This document shows, piece after piece, positions 1 to 10,889 of a DNA stretch of 64,000 bases. The notes beneath the pieces were generated by a model. That model was not told the DNA's origin. It did not search any database and saw only the letters and a program-made list of their open reading frames with translations. Origin of the DNA: Bursaphelenchus xylophilus (Eukaryota; Nematoda; Chromadorea; Rhabditida; Aphelenchoididae). Made by a program: the position numbers and the translations under genes. The stretch spans positions 2,232,001-2,296,000 of the forward strand of contig CAJFCV020000006.1 of NCBI GenBank assembly GCA_904066235.2. The letters are read 5' to 3'. Numbering within the stretch: position 1 is the first letter of the stretch; the number at the start of each line of letters is the position of its first letter.

Positions 1-237
1 CAAACACACCATCATAGTTACAAGGTTCATTGCGGTGTACAAAATGTCGCCCAGCACACTCATCAACAAGATACGACAATAATTCCTTGTGGTTTGGTTC
101 TTCATCGTCAACGCCAAATACACCACGATGCCATTGAGAGAAAACGAGACTGTAGCCAGCACCAGTTCGTATACGAAATGAATCTCTCGTATCGCTACAA
201 ACAGTCGGTCATTCTCAACCATTTCGCTGACATTCAT
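1..237 (-). CDS. Str-superfamily-like chemoreceptor, first exon only (gene runs off left edge)
   Basis: Exon 1 of a seven-transmembrane receptor; the rest lies outside the window. The ATG is at 237-235, and the 76 codons end with Met-Met at position 10 followed by GTGTGT, a usable but non-optimal donor. The protein has an FVAIRE stretch, a first membrane segment containing LNGIVVYLAL, then TTRNYCRILLMSV leading into membrane segment 2. The same motifs, and the same phase-0 donor after Met-Met, occur in the genes at 1433-2675, 4779-6339 and 8494-10889, so it is a member of that tandem array. A role in chemosensation is inferred from the family. Intactness of the rest is unknown. Confidence 0.8.
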   Translation of the reverse strand, partial: MNVSEMVENDRLFVAIREIHFVYELVLATVSFSLNGIVVYLALTMKNQTTRNYCRILLMSVLGDILYTAMNLVTMMVCL

Positions 238-676
238 TCTGAATGACTCACAAAGATGTCATGTACAAGTATGAATAAATTGAGACGATGAAAATAGCAA
301 TGAAATACTTTCTTCACAATCTCACCTAATAAGATCCTCCCTAGTACGACCAACAAACAGGATGAGAATCTGTTTTTCGAGACTTATCGCGTGTGTCTTG
401 GACATGTTTTTCCTCCCTGCTTTTGTCTGCAGTTGTTACCGGAAAGTATTTGCATGGATGACAAAAGTGTGGATATATATTTACATGTTTGTAGTAGCTT
501 ATAATAGTCCGTGCAAAGTCATTGGAGCCTTTTTTTGCACTGTGGAGTGAAGCCGCGGCAACAGCTCTTGGCCCGCAGCTATGTAACAAAAAACAGGGGA
601 GTTTACTGTCTTTCATTGTTATGCGGAATTAGCAACAGTAAAAAGCATCCAAATCGGTTGTAAAGTATCAGCCTGC

Positions 677-923
677 CTATTAGCATTTTCATAAAGTGCA
701 TGGACTTTTGCACTGTGCATATCGCTTTCTTCGCGCGACACGATCCTTTTCAAAACATTTTTGCACGGTGCAATTGTCTCAAGTTTCGCGGCGGCGCAAT
801 GGAAAAAAGCTTGTGTCGCAGCGATTTTGTTTGAGAAATCAAATTGCACTGTGCAGTCGACCTTTTTCTTGCACAGTGCGGCGAGCGACGAAAAGTCCAT
901 GCACTTTATGAAAATGCTAATAG
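677..923. mobile_element. Palindromic MITE with CACTGTGC motifs
   Basis: Terminal inverted repeats of about 35 bp match (677-711 against 889-923; each reads CATAAAGTGCATGGACTTTT internally). The interior carries several GCACTGTGC / GCACAGTGC words. A related shorter element is at 10297-10440. There is no coding capacity. Confidence 0.8.
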
Positions 924-937
924 AAAATGTAAGCGCA

Positions 938-1064
938 AAGTCGCTGCGCCGATCCCGTCGCAACTGAAAGACAATTTGCTTTTATCGCGAGACAATTCAT
1001 TTTCTCGGCGGCGATGCGATCTTAGATGCGACAGGATGTTCATTATTTTCCCGACAGACTGATA
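938..1064. mobile_element. Family A (subfamily A2) MITE, left end missing
   Basis: The right end reads TTCCCGACAGACTGA. The interior resembles the other A2 copies, with GACAATTCATTTTCTCGG and a GCGATGCGAT stretch. The left terminus is absent, probably lost next to the palindromic MITE at 677-923. Confidence 0.7.
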
Positions 1065-1275
1065 GTTTCAGAGTTATTAAGCTGACGTGAGTTCGACTTG
1101 TTTAGTTTTTATTATCTTTCGTTTAAATTGTATATAAATTAGTTTGATTACTCTCTCAATTCATTTAGTACAACTCCTTACTGGCCTCATTACGTGATCG
1201 ACGAGAATAGTTGGGCAGGTAAAAATAAGAAAGAAAGATTAGAAAGTAATTCTTTGGGTTACATACATACTAGTC

Positions 1276-1335
1276 TGTCGGGAAAGCAATGGGACTGCGA
1301 CAATTTGCTCATCATTTTCCCGACAAACTGATAAT
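1276..1335. mobile_element. Very short family A MITE (about 60 bp)
   Basis: Both termini (AGTCTGTCGGGAAA and TTTCCCGACAAACTGA) are present around only about 25 bp of interior, flanked by TA. It is probably an internal deletion derivative. Confidence 0.75.
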
Positions 1336-1432
1336 ATACTTAGAAATCAATATAAATGATAAATAATAGACCAGATGTTAATTACTGCAACGTAGACAAA
1401 AATATTGCGCTTTTACCAAGCTAGCCCAAACT

Positions 1433-2675
1433 TCAATGCATCATGGTGTGATCAGCTCTAGACGAAGTCTCTGGAACGGTCGAAATAGCTGAGGTTGTGA
1501 CATTGCCACTGCCCATAATCCTCTTCCGGAACGATGGGATAACCAGAAGAACGGTGATGGCGTTGATGATCGGGATTGCCGAGATTGATGGGGCAATGTA
1601 CATCCCGCTCCAAGATACGTCCATTTTGAGTTGAGCCATAATCGTGGCCAGCAAAACAGGAAGGCCCACAATTAGACCTGGATAGGTCGCCTAGAATAGG
1701 TTGAAATTACCAACACTTTCTTAAGCTTTGGCAAAGAATGACCATTTTTTGCAACGAACGTCTTACCTGCAACGCCATGACTTTATTCAACTTCTTTTGG
1801 GCGTCTTTCGTATTCGTACTCATATTGAGTGTGTCGGAATTCAAAACCTTTTGTATTCTCCTTCCAGTGGTCACGATTATAACGTATAAAACTACAATCG
1901 ATATTTGACTGCAGCAGAAATGCAGAATCGGTCCCAAATTGGCCTGAAATCAAAGATAAATACAAGACGAATTGGTAGTAAAAATCTACAAAAAACTCTT
2001 TAAAAATTCGGCATGACTTTCGTACCGTATCACCCGTGACAAACGTCGGTGTGTCGAAAGACTATAACGGATGTCCTCGAAGGATTATCGTGTCCGCTTC
2101 GTTTGCGGGCTCAAAACACACAAAAGACGCGAATCCCTGGCCCACGCACCAAGTCATTCCCAAACAGTACAATAATGCAAATTTGGCGACACTGAGCCCA
2201 TTCTTGCATAATGCATAGTATCGATAGACAAATTGAACCATGATTGTCATGATTGTGACGTACATGCCAGTCAGCCAAAGGGCACACATCAACATGTTGT
2301 TGGGGTAGGTGCTGTGAATGTAGGGGCCGGTGGTGATGAAATACATCTTGCCGGCGCGGATTTCAACAATCTACAAAGAGTGGGAGTTTTAACGCTGATG
2401 ATTGGAAGAGGCAAAAAAACAGAATTTTTTGAGCTTACCATCATGGTGACAAAGTTGAGAGCCGTGTAAATCATGTCCCCCATGACGCTCATCAACAGGA
2501 TACGACAGTAATTCCTCGTGTTTTTGCTCTTCATTGTCAAAGCGAGGTAGACAACAACTCCATTCAGAAGGAATGAGATGCTAGCCAGAACCAGCTCGTA
2601 AAGAAAATGATAATGCCGGATGGCGGCAAACAAAGGGTCAGGTTGACTAGCCGGTGAAATTGTAGAGTTTATCAT
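1433..2675 (-). pseudogene. Str-superfamily-like chemoreceptor with in-frame stop
   Basis: Four exons: 2675-2439, 2370-2026, 1943-1767 and 1690-1433, all introns phase 0. Read through, they give 338 residues with seven predicted membrane segments. Exon sizes 345 and 177 for exons 2 and 3 match the sister genes exactly. In exon 2 the codon at 2064-2062 is TAG where the paralog at 4779-6339 has TAC (Tyr) in the motif HPLYSFDTPTF. This truncates the product after about residue 181, before membrane segments 5-7. The exon 2 donor is GTACGA, where the sisters have GTAAGC or GTAGGG. Everything else is well preserved, so the lesion looks recent or polymorphic. A probable trans-splice acceptor (AACTTTCAG) lies 13 bases upstream of the ATG. 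Confidence 0.85.
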
Positions 2676-2725
2676 CTTTGACTAAGACTGAAAGTTGCGG
2701 TTATTTGAACGAAGTGAGACTAGTG

Positions 2726-2812
2726 TTGAAAGGCCCGACAACCTAGTAGCGAATCAAGGCGAGAGCTCAAGAGCCAAGTGATTTGTTTAATGGAATTTTG
2801 AAGCACACGTTG
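2726..2812 (-). mobile_element. LTR-like fragment, end portion
   Basis: On the minus strand this ends GGGCCTTTCAACA and matches the fragment at 8062-8235, sharing GTTGAAAGGCCC, GCGAGAGCTC and GATTTGTTTAATGG-like stretches. In the longer copy the order TATAAAAGG, then AATAAA, then the CAACA terminus is typical of a long terminal repeat. No internal retrotransposon coding sequence was seen. Confidence 0.5.
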
Positions 2813-3156
2813 GTCTTTTTTTTATATGTTAAAATAAGCTAAAATCAGAAAGAGTGGACATATTGCAAGTCTCCGCCAAGCTTTCACCTTGCGTCCGCCG
2901 AGCATCCAACAGCTTTGGTAGGCCTCGTAGGCACTTCATAAACTTTTTTTTGGCTATCCACTATACTCTCTGGAACATACAGGCACGATTGAAAACAATA
3001 CACCGTAAAGTACACCTAATTTTTCCCATCTTTTTACAGATATAACTTCGAGAACGTCCTTAGAAAACAAAGACGACACCATCTCCCTCTTACTCACAGT
3101 CCCCAATTACGACACATCCATCAGCATCTGCTCTTATATACGTACCACACATGTGT

Positions 3157-3330
3157 TGTTTGACGTTCTTAGAATATTGGACCCGTTCGTTCACCATCCA
3201 ACACTAACGTCAGTGTAGCGGGTAAAAGAGATTATCTGTCGCAAAGAGAAAGTACTTCTTGGGGGAAGTTCTTAGACGTAGGCTTCCGTTATATACCGCA
3301 GTAATAATTTTTTAGCTACAATACAGTAGG
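3157..3330 (+). repeat. Dispersed repeat, LTR-like, also at 60655-60790
   Basis: About 130 bp match in inverse orientation the segment at 60655-60790. Shared words include CTAACGTCAGTGTAGCG, AAAAGAGATTATCT and GACGTTCTTAGAA. A TATATA-type box occurs at the same relative place in both. Most likely a promoter or LTR fragment of one element family. Confidence 0.5.
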
Positions 3331-4044
3331 AGATGCCAGATTCCACGGAAGCTGGAGTTATCCACGCTGTGTCAACTTGATGGAATTTATGGAGAGAGAG
3401 ACGTCCCCCGTGTCAACTGTTTCTCTAGCTGATTTTCCCCGATGTTCGAGAATGTTCGATGGAGAGATCCCGAATCGGAGCGCCTGAATCACAGCACCGA
3501 ACCATCTCTGAGGTTTTATCCCGTTTTGATCAGTGGAGGTAGTAGTTGTGTAATTGTATTGAAGTTTGTATTGTGTGTTGTTGTTGAGTATTGTTGAAAC
3601 GTTGTGTTTCGGTATTGCATTGTATTGCTATTTTAATCTATTGTATTTGTTACTCTTTTGATAAATTGATCTATTCGAGTTGAGTATCATTTATTCTCGT
3701 GTTTATTTCCAATGGGAACGAAATCATTCGATTACCCGATTTCCACATCCGCAACCTTCTACTTGGAAGGCCAAGTATTTTCAGGTGGAAGGTGTTGGAA
3801 GTAATCGACTGCAGAGACCACCGCAGGACAACTAGCCAGCCCGTTATTTTTTCTATCCGAAGGTGGAAACGGATAGGAGACATTAAATTAAAGCATTTTT
3901 TGGGTTGTCCGGCCATAGGTTGAGATACGGCGCCAAATAATAAACAAAATTCCAGACGAATATTCAATTATGACCATGGAAAATAAATTTGGCACTCTCG
4001 ACAAGCTGTAACATCAAGAAAACGACTGTCCTGTACTAGCCCGT

Positions 4045-4570
4045 TTGCAAAGTTGCTGGAGTGATTTTCGCGACATGCACTGTGCGAAACAAAAGCTTAT
4101 CTTTCACTTTGCAATTTCTTGCTTTTTGCAATCTTTTTCTTCCCGGACATCGGTCCGTTTTTCCTGTCAACCCATATCGTTGCGGCCACAAATGACTTCG
4201 CCTGGGACAGTAGCTGTTCATCGTAATGAATTTTAAGTTCCTACTGTCAATTTTAGATCCATCTAAAACGAGGGAAAATTGGGGCAGTTCAGGAAATTGT
4301 TGGAAACGGAAGTGAGCAGCATGAATTCGATATCGCCTTATACACGACGGCTTGGGCGCTTCAGGATGAGATAGATTGACGATGTTGGCAAGAATTATGG
4401 CCTCTGCTAATTTTTGCCCTGACTGGACAGTGGAAACCATTATGATTCGCTTCACGTTTTTCTTGCAATGGTTAGCATAAATAAATATAAATAGAAATTG
4501 CGGCTTTTTGGGCTGTCGCTCGCACACTGACTTTTTCTGCACAGTCGCAAAAATCACTCCAACGACTTAT
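4045..4570. mobile_element. TIR element with GTGATTTTCGCGACA ends
   Basis: The left end (GCTGGAGTGATTTTCGCGAC) is mirrored near 4540-4570 as GTCGCAAAAATCACTCCAACGAC. The left arm carries CATGCACTGTGCGAAA followed by TTTGCAATTTCTTGC. This is the single-copy form of the module that is tandemly amplified at 53330-53850; a second relative is at 30829-30985. Confidence 0.65.
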
Positions 4571-4572
4571 GA

Positions 4573-4723
4573 CTTGTCGGGAAAATAATATGCACTTGTC
4601 GCAGTAAAATTTCTTGTCGCAGTCGCGCACCAAACCCCTCGTCGTTGCTAATCGCCGCAAAAGCGATGATGGAGAATTCCAAAGCGCGGCGAATCCGCAT
4701 TATTTTCCCGACAGACTGAGAAT
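4573..4723. mobile_element. Family A (A1) MITE
   Basis: The ends are CTTGTCGGGAAAATAATATG and TTATTTTCCCGACAGACTGA. The interior shows the A1 signature of CTTGTCGCAG words and an AAAGCGATGATGG core, ending CGGCGAATCCGC. Confidence 0.8.
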
Positions 4724-4778
4724 AAAAATAGCTTTTTTTAGCCACAGTGACATGCTCTCTACGCACTTTATGAAACTA

Positions 4779-6339
4779 CTAATAACAATTAAGAATATTC
4801 TCATCATTCTCAGCTCTGGCGTTGACTTTCGCAATTGATGTCCAATGTAAATGTAACACCTTGTGATCAACCTTGGAGGAGGTATCATGGCCGGTGGAAG
4901 TCAGTGCGGTCGAGACTTTACTGCCCAGAATCCTCCGTCGGAACGATGGGATGACCAACAGAACGGTGAACGCGTTGATAATTGGGATTGTGGAGATTGA
5001 TGGAGCAAAGTACATCCCGCTCCAAGACGCGTCCATTTTGAGCTGAGCCATCGCTGTGGCAAGCACAACGGGAAGGCCTACAATTAGACCGGGATAGGTC
5101 GCCTAGAACACGATGAAATTATTATACAACCGCTTTCTTGAACTTTGACCAAGAATGAGCCGTGTTTTCCCAACAAATATCTTACCTGCAATACCATGAC
5201 TTTATTCAATTTCTTTTGGGCGTTCTTCGTATTCTTGCTCATATTTAGTGTGTCGGAATTCAAAGCCTTATGTATTCTCTTTCCAGTGGTCACGATTATA
5301 ACGTATAAAACGACAACTGATATCTGACTGCAGGCAAAATGGAGAATCGGCCCCAGGTTGGCCTGCAAACAACCATCATCAAAAAATCAGCGTTTTTTCG
5401 GTGCAAAATGTCTCGCCTCGCCGCAGTTCCGCACCAAATCTGCTAGCCGCTAGTGGCCACAAGGCGATGATTATAAGTTTCAAGAATCCACAAAATTTTC
5501 TAGAAAGTGTGATACGTGTTTCCTAATAATTATTTTACTGTTTGCAAACTTGCCGTTTTTGTTCTATAGGACATAAAGAAAGTTTGCCATTTCGTTTCCT
5601 AAGCCGCAAAAATGCATTTCAAAGGTAGTTGTACTGGACCTTTACGTTATGAAAAGTTCAAAATTCGTGCTTACCGTATCACCCGTGACGAACGTCGGGG
5701 TATCAAAGGAGTACAACGGATGTCCTTGGAGGATTATCGTATTCCTTTCGGTTGCGGGCTCAAAACAAAGAAAAGCCGCGAATCCCTGGCCAATGCACCA
5801 AGTCATCCCCAGACAATATATTAACACAGATCTTGTCACACTCAGTCCACTTTTGCATAATGTATAGTACCGATAGACAAATTGCACCATGATGGTCATG
5901 ATTGTAAAGTACATGCCGGTCAGCCACAGAGCGCACATCAACATGTTGTTGGGGTAGGTGCTGTGAATGTAGGGCCCGGTGGTGATGAAATACATCATCC
6001 CAGCGCGGATCTCGACGATCTGGAAAGGTGTAAGATGATGACATGTCTGATATACATATGTAGAATCGAACTGAGTTCTTAGAAACAAAAAATATCAAGC
6101 CTTACCGTCATGGTAAGCAAATTTAAACTAGTATAAATGAGATCTCCCATCACACTCATCAAAAGAATGCGACAATAATTCCTCATGGTCTTGTTTTTCA
6201 TTGTCAGAGCCAGGTAGACCACAACTCCGTTGAGGAAAAACGAGAGCCCAGCCAGAAGCAGCTCGTATATCGCATGATAACGCCGAATAGCGACAAATAA
6301 AGGATCCGGCTCGCCCAAGGTTGGGGTTGTTAAGTTCAT
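4779..6339 (-). CDS. Str-superfamily-like chemoreceptor
   Basis: Intact four-exon receptor of 359 residues: exons 6339-6106, 6019-5675, 5362-5186 and 5102-4779, all introns phase 0. An upstream in-frame ATG exists at 6393, but the ATG at 6339 (MNLTTPTLGEP) aligns with the starts of the sister genes and follows a trans-splice-like acceptor (CAATTTTTAG). Key motifs are FVAIRRYH before membrane segment 1, MRNYCRILLMSV at segment 2, the exon 2 start IVEIRAG, and MIMVQFVYRY-like residues after segment 3. NTKNAQKKLNKVMVLQ precedes segment 6, and IPIINAFTVLLVIPSFRRR closes segment 7, as is typical for the Str/Srd/Srh group. The C-terminal tail is about 20 residues longer than in its neighbours. It is the closest paralog of the pseudogene at 1433-2675. 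Family membership is clear; the exact subfamily and ligand are unknown. Confidence 0.88.
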
Positions 6340-6714
6340 TGTGGCTTTAGCAAAGGCTAAAAATTGTGTATGCTGGAAGAAGATCAGCCTCAAAAAATGA
6401 GCATTACGCGGAACTTGTTCGAGGGCTTAATGCCCATAAAAGGCTGTCTGTATACTCCCGGACGTATTATATTTCGAAGCCCTTTAGCTCGGTTATTCAC
6501 TGTGCCACATTCTCCAGATTTTAACTGTAAAAAGAGAGCTGCGAAATAGTCAGTAAAACGAATTTTTTATATTAATTTCTGCCTGTCATGACTAGTATAT
6601 CTGCCAAGTTTCAATGTGATTCATTTATTTTCACTTGAGATTTGGATGGTCAAAAATTTCTACTGGAAATTGTAACAACTCCACATAAAAAATAATTTTT
6701 TTTCATGGCCAACT

Positions 6715-6800
6715 AGCAAAAATACGGCCCAAAAGAGATGTTTTTCTCTTTGACGGCTCTCCGATTTATGCGTACTCTCTCGGCGGCAAGATTCACTCTT
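6715..6800. mobile_element. Fragment of family C element
   Basis: Shares with complete family C copies the interior words TTTCTCTTTGACGGCTCTCCG and TCTCTCGGCGGCAAGATTC (compare 14290-14340 and 57220-57270). Termini are missing. Confidence 0.55.
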
Positions 6801-6834
6801 TCACATTGAAAATCGCATCGCCTTAAAAAGAATG

Positions 6835-6922
6835 AATTGTGTCGCGACAAAATCAAATCGCTTTTCACTACAGCGACACGATGCAACGACATTGTGCTCA
6901 TTATTTTCCCGACAGACTGAGA
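6835..6922. mobile_element. Family A (A2) MITE, right half
   Basis: The interior GTCGCGACAAAATCAAATCG and the right terminus CATTATTTTCCCGACAGACT are present; the left terminus is replaced by the family C fragment. Confidence 0.7.
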
Positions 6923-7371
6923 TCAACAAATAAAAAAAATCGCTAGCGCGAGAACCGTAACTCACTGAACTTATCCTATACATTTTTCAGCTCAAGGCGG
7001 GACTAAATGCGTGCTGTATCAGGAAATTTTCGTTTGGAATGCTCACTAAATCAAATTTAAGAGCGGAATTTGATTACTGATTCAATAAAAAGTCACAACA
7101 TGGACAGTTCTGTCTCAGCTAATTCAGTTTTATTTCGAAAACCTCACAGTACGTTTTGGAGTGCACAATTGTGCTTCAGAAAGGAATGATAAAGGCGCGT
7201 GAAATAGAGAAGGGAACTGTTCAAGTGGCTTTTCGTCCTCAAAATTATCGCAAAAACTACATATTTTAAAATTTTCTCTATAATTTTTACCCCATTTTTG
7301 AAGATACTGATATTGAAGCGTTCCAGCCCGAAAACACAAATATTGATAACATTGGTTGTGGCCAGAGATTG

Positions 7372-7640
7372 CCACGGCTCCGGAGCCGGCTCTGGCTCTG
7401 AGCGGCTCCGGCTCCGAGCCGGGAGCCAGAGCCGGAGCCGGAAATTTTGGGCGCGGCTCCGGCTTCCGAGCCCAATGTCGGAGCCAGGCATCTCAGCGTT
7501 AAGAAAAGTAAAAATTTCATGATCTTGTTAAACCAACTTGCACAGGACCCGGGATTCGGAGCCGGAGACCTTTTTAAAGGTCTCCGGTTTTTTATGGGAG
7601 CCGGAGCCGAAATTTTGACCGTGGTAATCTCTGGTGGTGG
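7372..7640. repeat. GC-rich GGCTCC/GGAGCC hexamer tract
   Basis: Irregular tandem GGCTCC and its complement, arranged so that the two halves can pair (7375-7420 against 7420-7480). A second cluster lies at 7555-7625 around GGTCTCCGG. Base composition differs sharply from the AT-rich flanks. No function can be assigned. Confidence 0.6.
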
Positions 7641-7844
7641 CTTGAGTTCCAAAAACCGTTGACTAGACCGCCAAAGCAATCGTATTACTTATTAACGACA
7701 TTTCGGAAAATGGAAATAGGAGACGGGGAATGTTATTTTGCTTTTAATGCATTAACCTAATAAACTCTGCAACAACGTGAAAAGAAGAAATTTTTTATGG
7801 TGTTTTATTTTTACGTCTACTGTCCAAATGTACATATCAAAAAG

Positions 7845-7936
7845 GAATTTGATTTTGCATCGACACAATTCATTTTCTCGGCAGCGGTGCAATTTGCGCT
7901 TACAGAGTGGTGATTATTTACCCGACAGACTGATGT
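7845..7936. mobile_element. Family A (A2) MITE, right half
   Basis: The interior CGACACAATTCATTTTCTCG and the right end ACCCGACAGACTGATG are present; the left terminus was not found. Confidence 0.7.
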
Positions 7937-8061
7937 CCAGTTCTAATTTCAGCGGCAATAAACTTCCTCTTCAATTGTTTTGTCTTTTCAATCGACCACA
8001 CTTCTTTATAATCCTCTTATTTATGTTGCTATTTTTAATCCGAATTTTTTGTGCGGTCTTA

Positions 8062-8235
8062 CTACATGTTGAAAGGCCCAACAATCCAGTAACGAGACAA
8101 GACGAGAGCTCAGGAGTCAATTGATTTATTCAGTGGAAAGGAGGCCTTTTATAGGGAAGCCCCACGTAGGAAAGTACGATCAAATTTGAATAAACGAATA
8201 CAATTCCTTGTGGGAAAATCCTCGAAGCTCGGTCG
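8062..8235 (-). mobile_element. LTR-like fragment (solo LTR candidate)
   Basis: Read on the minus strand: a TATAAAAGG box near 8150, an AATAAA near 8125, GAGCTCTCG, and a terminus GGGCCTTTCAACA at 8062. The order matches an LTR with promoter, poly(A) signal and CA end. It is shared with 2726-2812. No gag or pol coding was seen nearby. Confidence 0.5.
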
Positions 8236-8493
8236 TTCCGCCTCACACTACATATAGGTGTACAGTATGAGTATATATTATAGTAAGGTGCCTTCACCTG
8301 AGAGATATCAATAGCAAAACAAATATCAACCCATTTATTACTCGATACTCTCAACCTTTTCTTGAAATAAATCGCACCCAAATATTTGCATATTAGCAAA
8401 CGATAAAAAGATTTACAAAATCAATATAGAGCTTCCTGAACAAGCCGCACCTTCTCCGCAATAGTCTGGCCTATATATAGGTAAATCTCCTGA

Positions 8494-10889
8494 TTAATGG
8501 ATCTCCATTCCAGTGTGCGTGTGCTCCGAAGTCTCTTGAATCGTGGACTTTGTGTAGACCGTGGCCTTGGCTATGCGCAAAATGCGCTTCCGGAACGACG
8601 GGATCACCAGCATGACCGTTACGGCGTTGATGATCGGAATGGCCGAGATCGACGGTGCGAAGTACATTCCGGTCCAGGAGGCGTCCATTTTGAGCTGAGC
8701 CATCAGAGTGGCCATGACAATGGGAAGACAGACGATAACGCCGGGGTAGGTTGCCTAAAACGTATATAAGTAAACGTGGCGATTAGCGATTGATCCGAAG
8801 GCGGCGCCTGGGCGAAGAGGTTGCCTGGGGGCACTTATTTTTTTCGCTATGGGCCCCTGGCGGAATAGGGCGCCTTGAGGGAAATTTACTTAGAAGATGG
8901 TACCTAACAAAGATGAAAGTGAGCAAAGAGGGTCCATGAGCAAAGAGGAGACCTTGAGGAAAAAATCTTTGTGGTAAGGGGGGACCAAGACCTATTTTTC
9001 AAGGTTTTTTTGGGTCGACAAAAAAAAATATAGGGTAAGAGGGGCCCAGGTCGAATTTTTTAAAATCATTTTTTTTTGACAACCCAAAAAAGTCATCCGA
9101 AATCTGCCTTGTCCCTCCTATATACAAGGTGGGGCATCTTTGTGGCCCGATTTGAATTGGCTATAACTTCTTTAGTTCTTGGCCAAATCTTAAAATTCTT
9201 TTTTCCCTGAATCCTCAGACAACCCCATTTCGGATCTGACCTGCCACACAACCCAATACGACAAATGCCGAGAAAGCTAGATATAATGTCTTACCTGGAG
9301 CACCATCACTTTATTCAGCTTCTTCTGCCCTTCCTTTGTATTCTTACTCATGTTGATACCGTCTGAGTTCAGAAACTTGTTGATCCTTCGGCCCGTGACA
9401 ATGATTATCACGTAGAGAAAAGCACAGGCACACTGACTGCAACAAAAATGGACAACTGGCCCAACGCTTGCCTAAAAATGCGCATTGTAAATTTTCAGGC
9501 GCAAGAACAGTTATCTGTAAGTCTGTCGGGAAAATAATGTAGATTTGTCTCCGCAAAATGTTCGCCACGTCGCAGCACCAAATCCCAACTCGTGACAAGC
9601 CTTCAAGAAAGCGGTGATGGGCTTCAAGGCACGATGGATCCACATTATTTCCCGACAGACTGATACTAGTCGGCGCAAAAAGTCTTTGGAATTTTTCGCG
9701 GCCCCCAAATCCCGTCGCACCCCGAAATGTCGATTTGTCGCTGAGAAAAATGGGAATCGCGCGCGACAATAAGGCAAAATCAACGAAATTGCACAGTGCA
9801 AAAGCACTTTTCGGGTTCATGCACAGTGCAAAGTCGCAGAAAATTCCAAAGACTTTTTGCGGCGACTAGTACCTATTCAATATAATTTTCCAGCCCTACC
9901 GTATCTCCTGTCACGAATGTCGGAGTGTTAAAGGAATACAATGGATGCCCCTGTAGAATCTCCCTATTCTCCGGAGTCTCGGCTTCAAAGCAGAGGAACG
10001 CCGCGAACCCTTGGCACAAGCACCAAGTCAGCCCGAGGCAATACAACGAAACAAACTGAGTGATGCTCAACGCTGTTCGGCACAACGCATAATACCGATA
10101 GACGAACTGAACCATGATTGTCATGATCGTGACGTACATTCCACTCAGCCACAGAGCGCACATCAACATGTTGTAGGGGTAGGTGCTGTGGATGAAGGGC
10201 CCGGTTGTGATGAAATACATCATCCCAGCGCGGATCTCGACGATCTGAAAGGGGAAATGAAACTTTTTTTAGCGCTTTTAGGGTGTTAGGCTGTTTTCAG
10301 TATTTTCATAAAGATGGACATTTTTTGTCTTTCGCACAGTACAAAATCCAAAAAAGGTGAAATGCACGGTGCAAGATGAGGGTTCTTTGTGCACAGTGCG
10401 GAGCGCGGCAAATGTCCATGCACTTTGTAAAAATACTAACATCAGTCTGTCGGGAAAATAATGAGCACAATGGCGCATCCCAAATTGCAACACCGTCAAG
10501 AAAACGAATTCGCGACAAAATCAAATTGCTTTTCACTTCAGCGAAGCGATCGGCGCAACGGCATTGTGCTCATTATTTTACCGACAAAATAATGCGGAAA
10601 TACTATGATTAGTCATGTCCTCTCCTACCATCATAGTCAACAAGTTCAGGCACGTGTAGATCAAATCGCCCGCGACACTCATCAACAAGATACGGCAGTA
10701 GTTACGGATGGTCCGATTCGCCATCGTTAGCGCCAAGTAGACCACAATTCCATTCAGAAGGAACGATATACTCGCCAAAAGTAGTTCATAATAAAAATGA
10801 TAATGCCGGATTGCGACAAAAACGGGGTCGGGTTCAGGGATTGGATAAAGCGTGACGTTGCTAGCAAAAGTCTCGGCTGTAGTCGACAT
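8494..10889 (-). CDS. Str-superfamily-like chemoreceptor
   Basis: Intact four-exon receptor of 347 residues: exons 10889-10629, 10244-9900, 9471-9295 and 8754-8494, all phase 0, with exons 2 and 3 again exactly 345 and 177 nt. The start MSTTAETFASNV lies four bases after CTTTTTCAG, a strong spliced-leader acceptor. Motifs are FVAIRHYHFYYELLLAS (segment 1), IRNYCRILLMSVAGD (segment 2), IVEIRAG at the exon 2 start, NTKEGQKKLNKVM before segment 6, and IPIINAVTVMLVIPSFRKR at segment 7. The N-terminal extracellular part has an N-x-T glycosylation site (NVT). Introns are swollen: intron 1 holds a CACTGTGC MITE (10297-10440) and a family A element (10442-10590), intron 2 holds a family A element (9522-9664), and intron 3 is 540 bp of low-complexity DNA. 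Chemosensory role inferred from the family. Confidence 0.88.
9522..9666. mobile_element. Family A (A1) MITE in receptor intron 2
   Basis: Complete copy: AGTCTGTCGGGAAAATAATG at the left, CCCGACAGACTGA at the right, flanked by TA. The interior has the A1 AAGCGGTGATGGGC core. Confidence 0.85.
10297..10440. mobile_element. Palindromic MITE with CACTGTGC motifs, short form
   Basis: The ends CAGTATTTTCATAAAGATGG and CCATGCACTTTGTAAAAATAC are inverted matches. The interior has GCACAGTGCGGAGCG. Related to the element at 677-923. Confidence 0.75.
10442..10590. mobile_element. Family A (A2) MITE in receptor intron 1
   Basis: The left end is TCAGTCTGTCGGGAAAATAA followed by the A2 signature GAGCACAATG; the right end GTGCTCATTATTTTACCGAC is slightly decayed. 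Confidence 0.85.

Larger units (their letters stand above)
238..1432. other. Intergenic spacer between two receptor genes
   Basis: No coding region was seen. It holds the palindromic MITE at 677-923 and the family A remnants at 938-1064 and 1276-1335. The remainder is AT-rich with no recognisable feature. Confidence 0.7.
2676..4778. other. Intergenic spacer rich in repeat remnants
   Basis: No gene seen. Contents in order: LTR-like fragment 2726-2812; dispersed repeat 3157-3330; an AT/TTG-rich stretch 3540-3670 and unique-looking DNA to about 3960; the TIR element 4045-4570; and the family A element 4573-4722. The sequence GATACGGCGCC near 3925 resembles a primer-binding site, but this is not enough to call a retrotransposon. 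Confidence 0.6.
6340..8493. other. Intergenic spacer
   Basis: No gene supported. It contains the family C fragment 6715-6800, the A2 halves 6835-6922 and 7845-7936, the GC-rich tract 7372-7640 and the LTR-like fragment 8062-8235. A minus-strand open frame at 8130-8399 overlaps the LTR-like region and has no recognisable domain. Confidence 0.6.

Noticed and set aside
2026..2075. Escape of the TAG at 2062-2064 by an earlier splice donor in the receptor pseudogene
   Set aside because: No good GT donor lies just before the TAG, and the sister genes all use the phase-0 donor further downstream.
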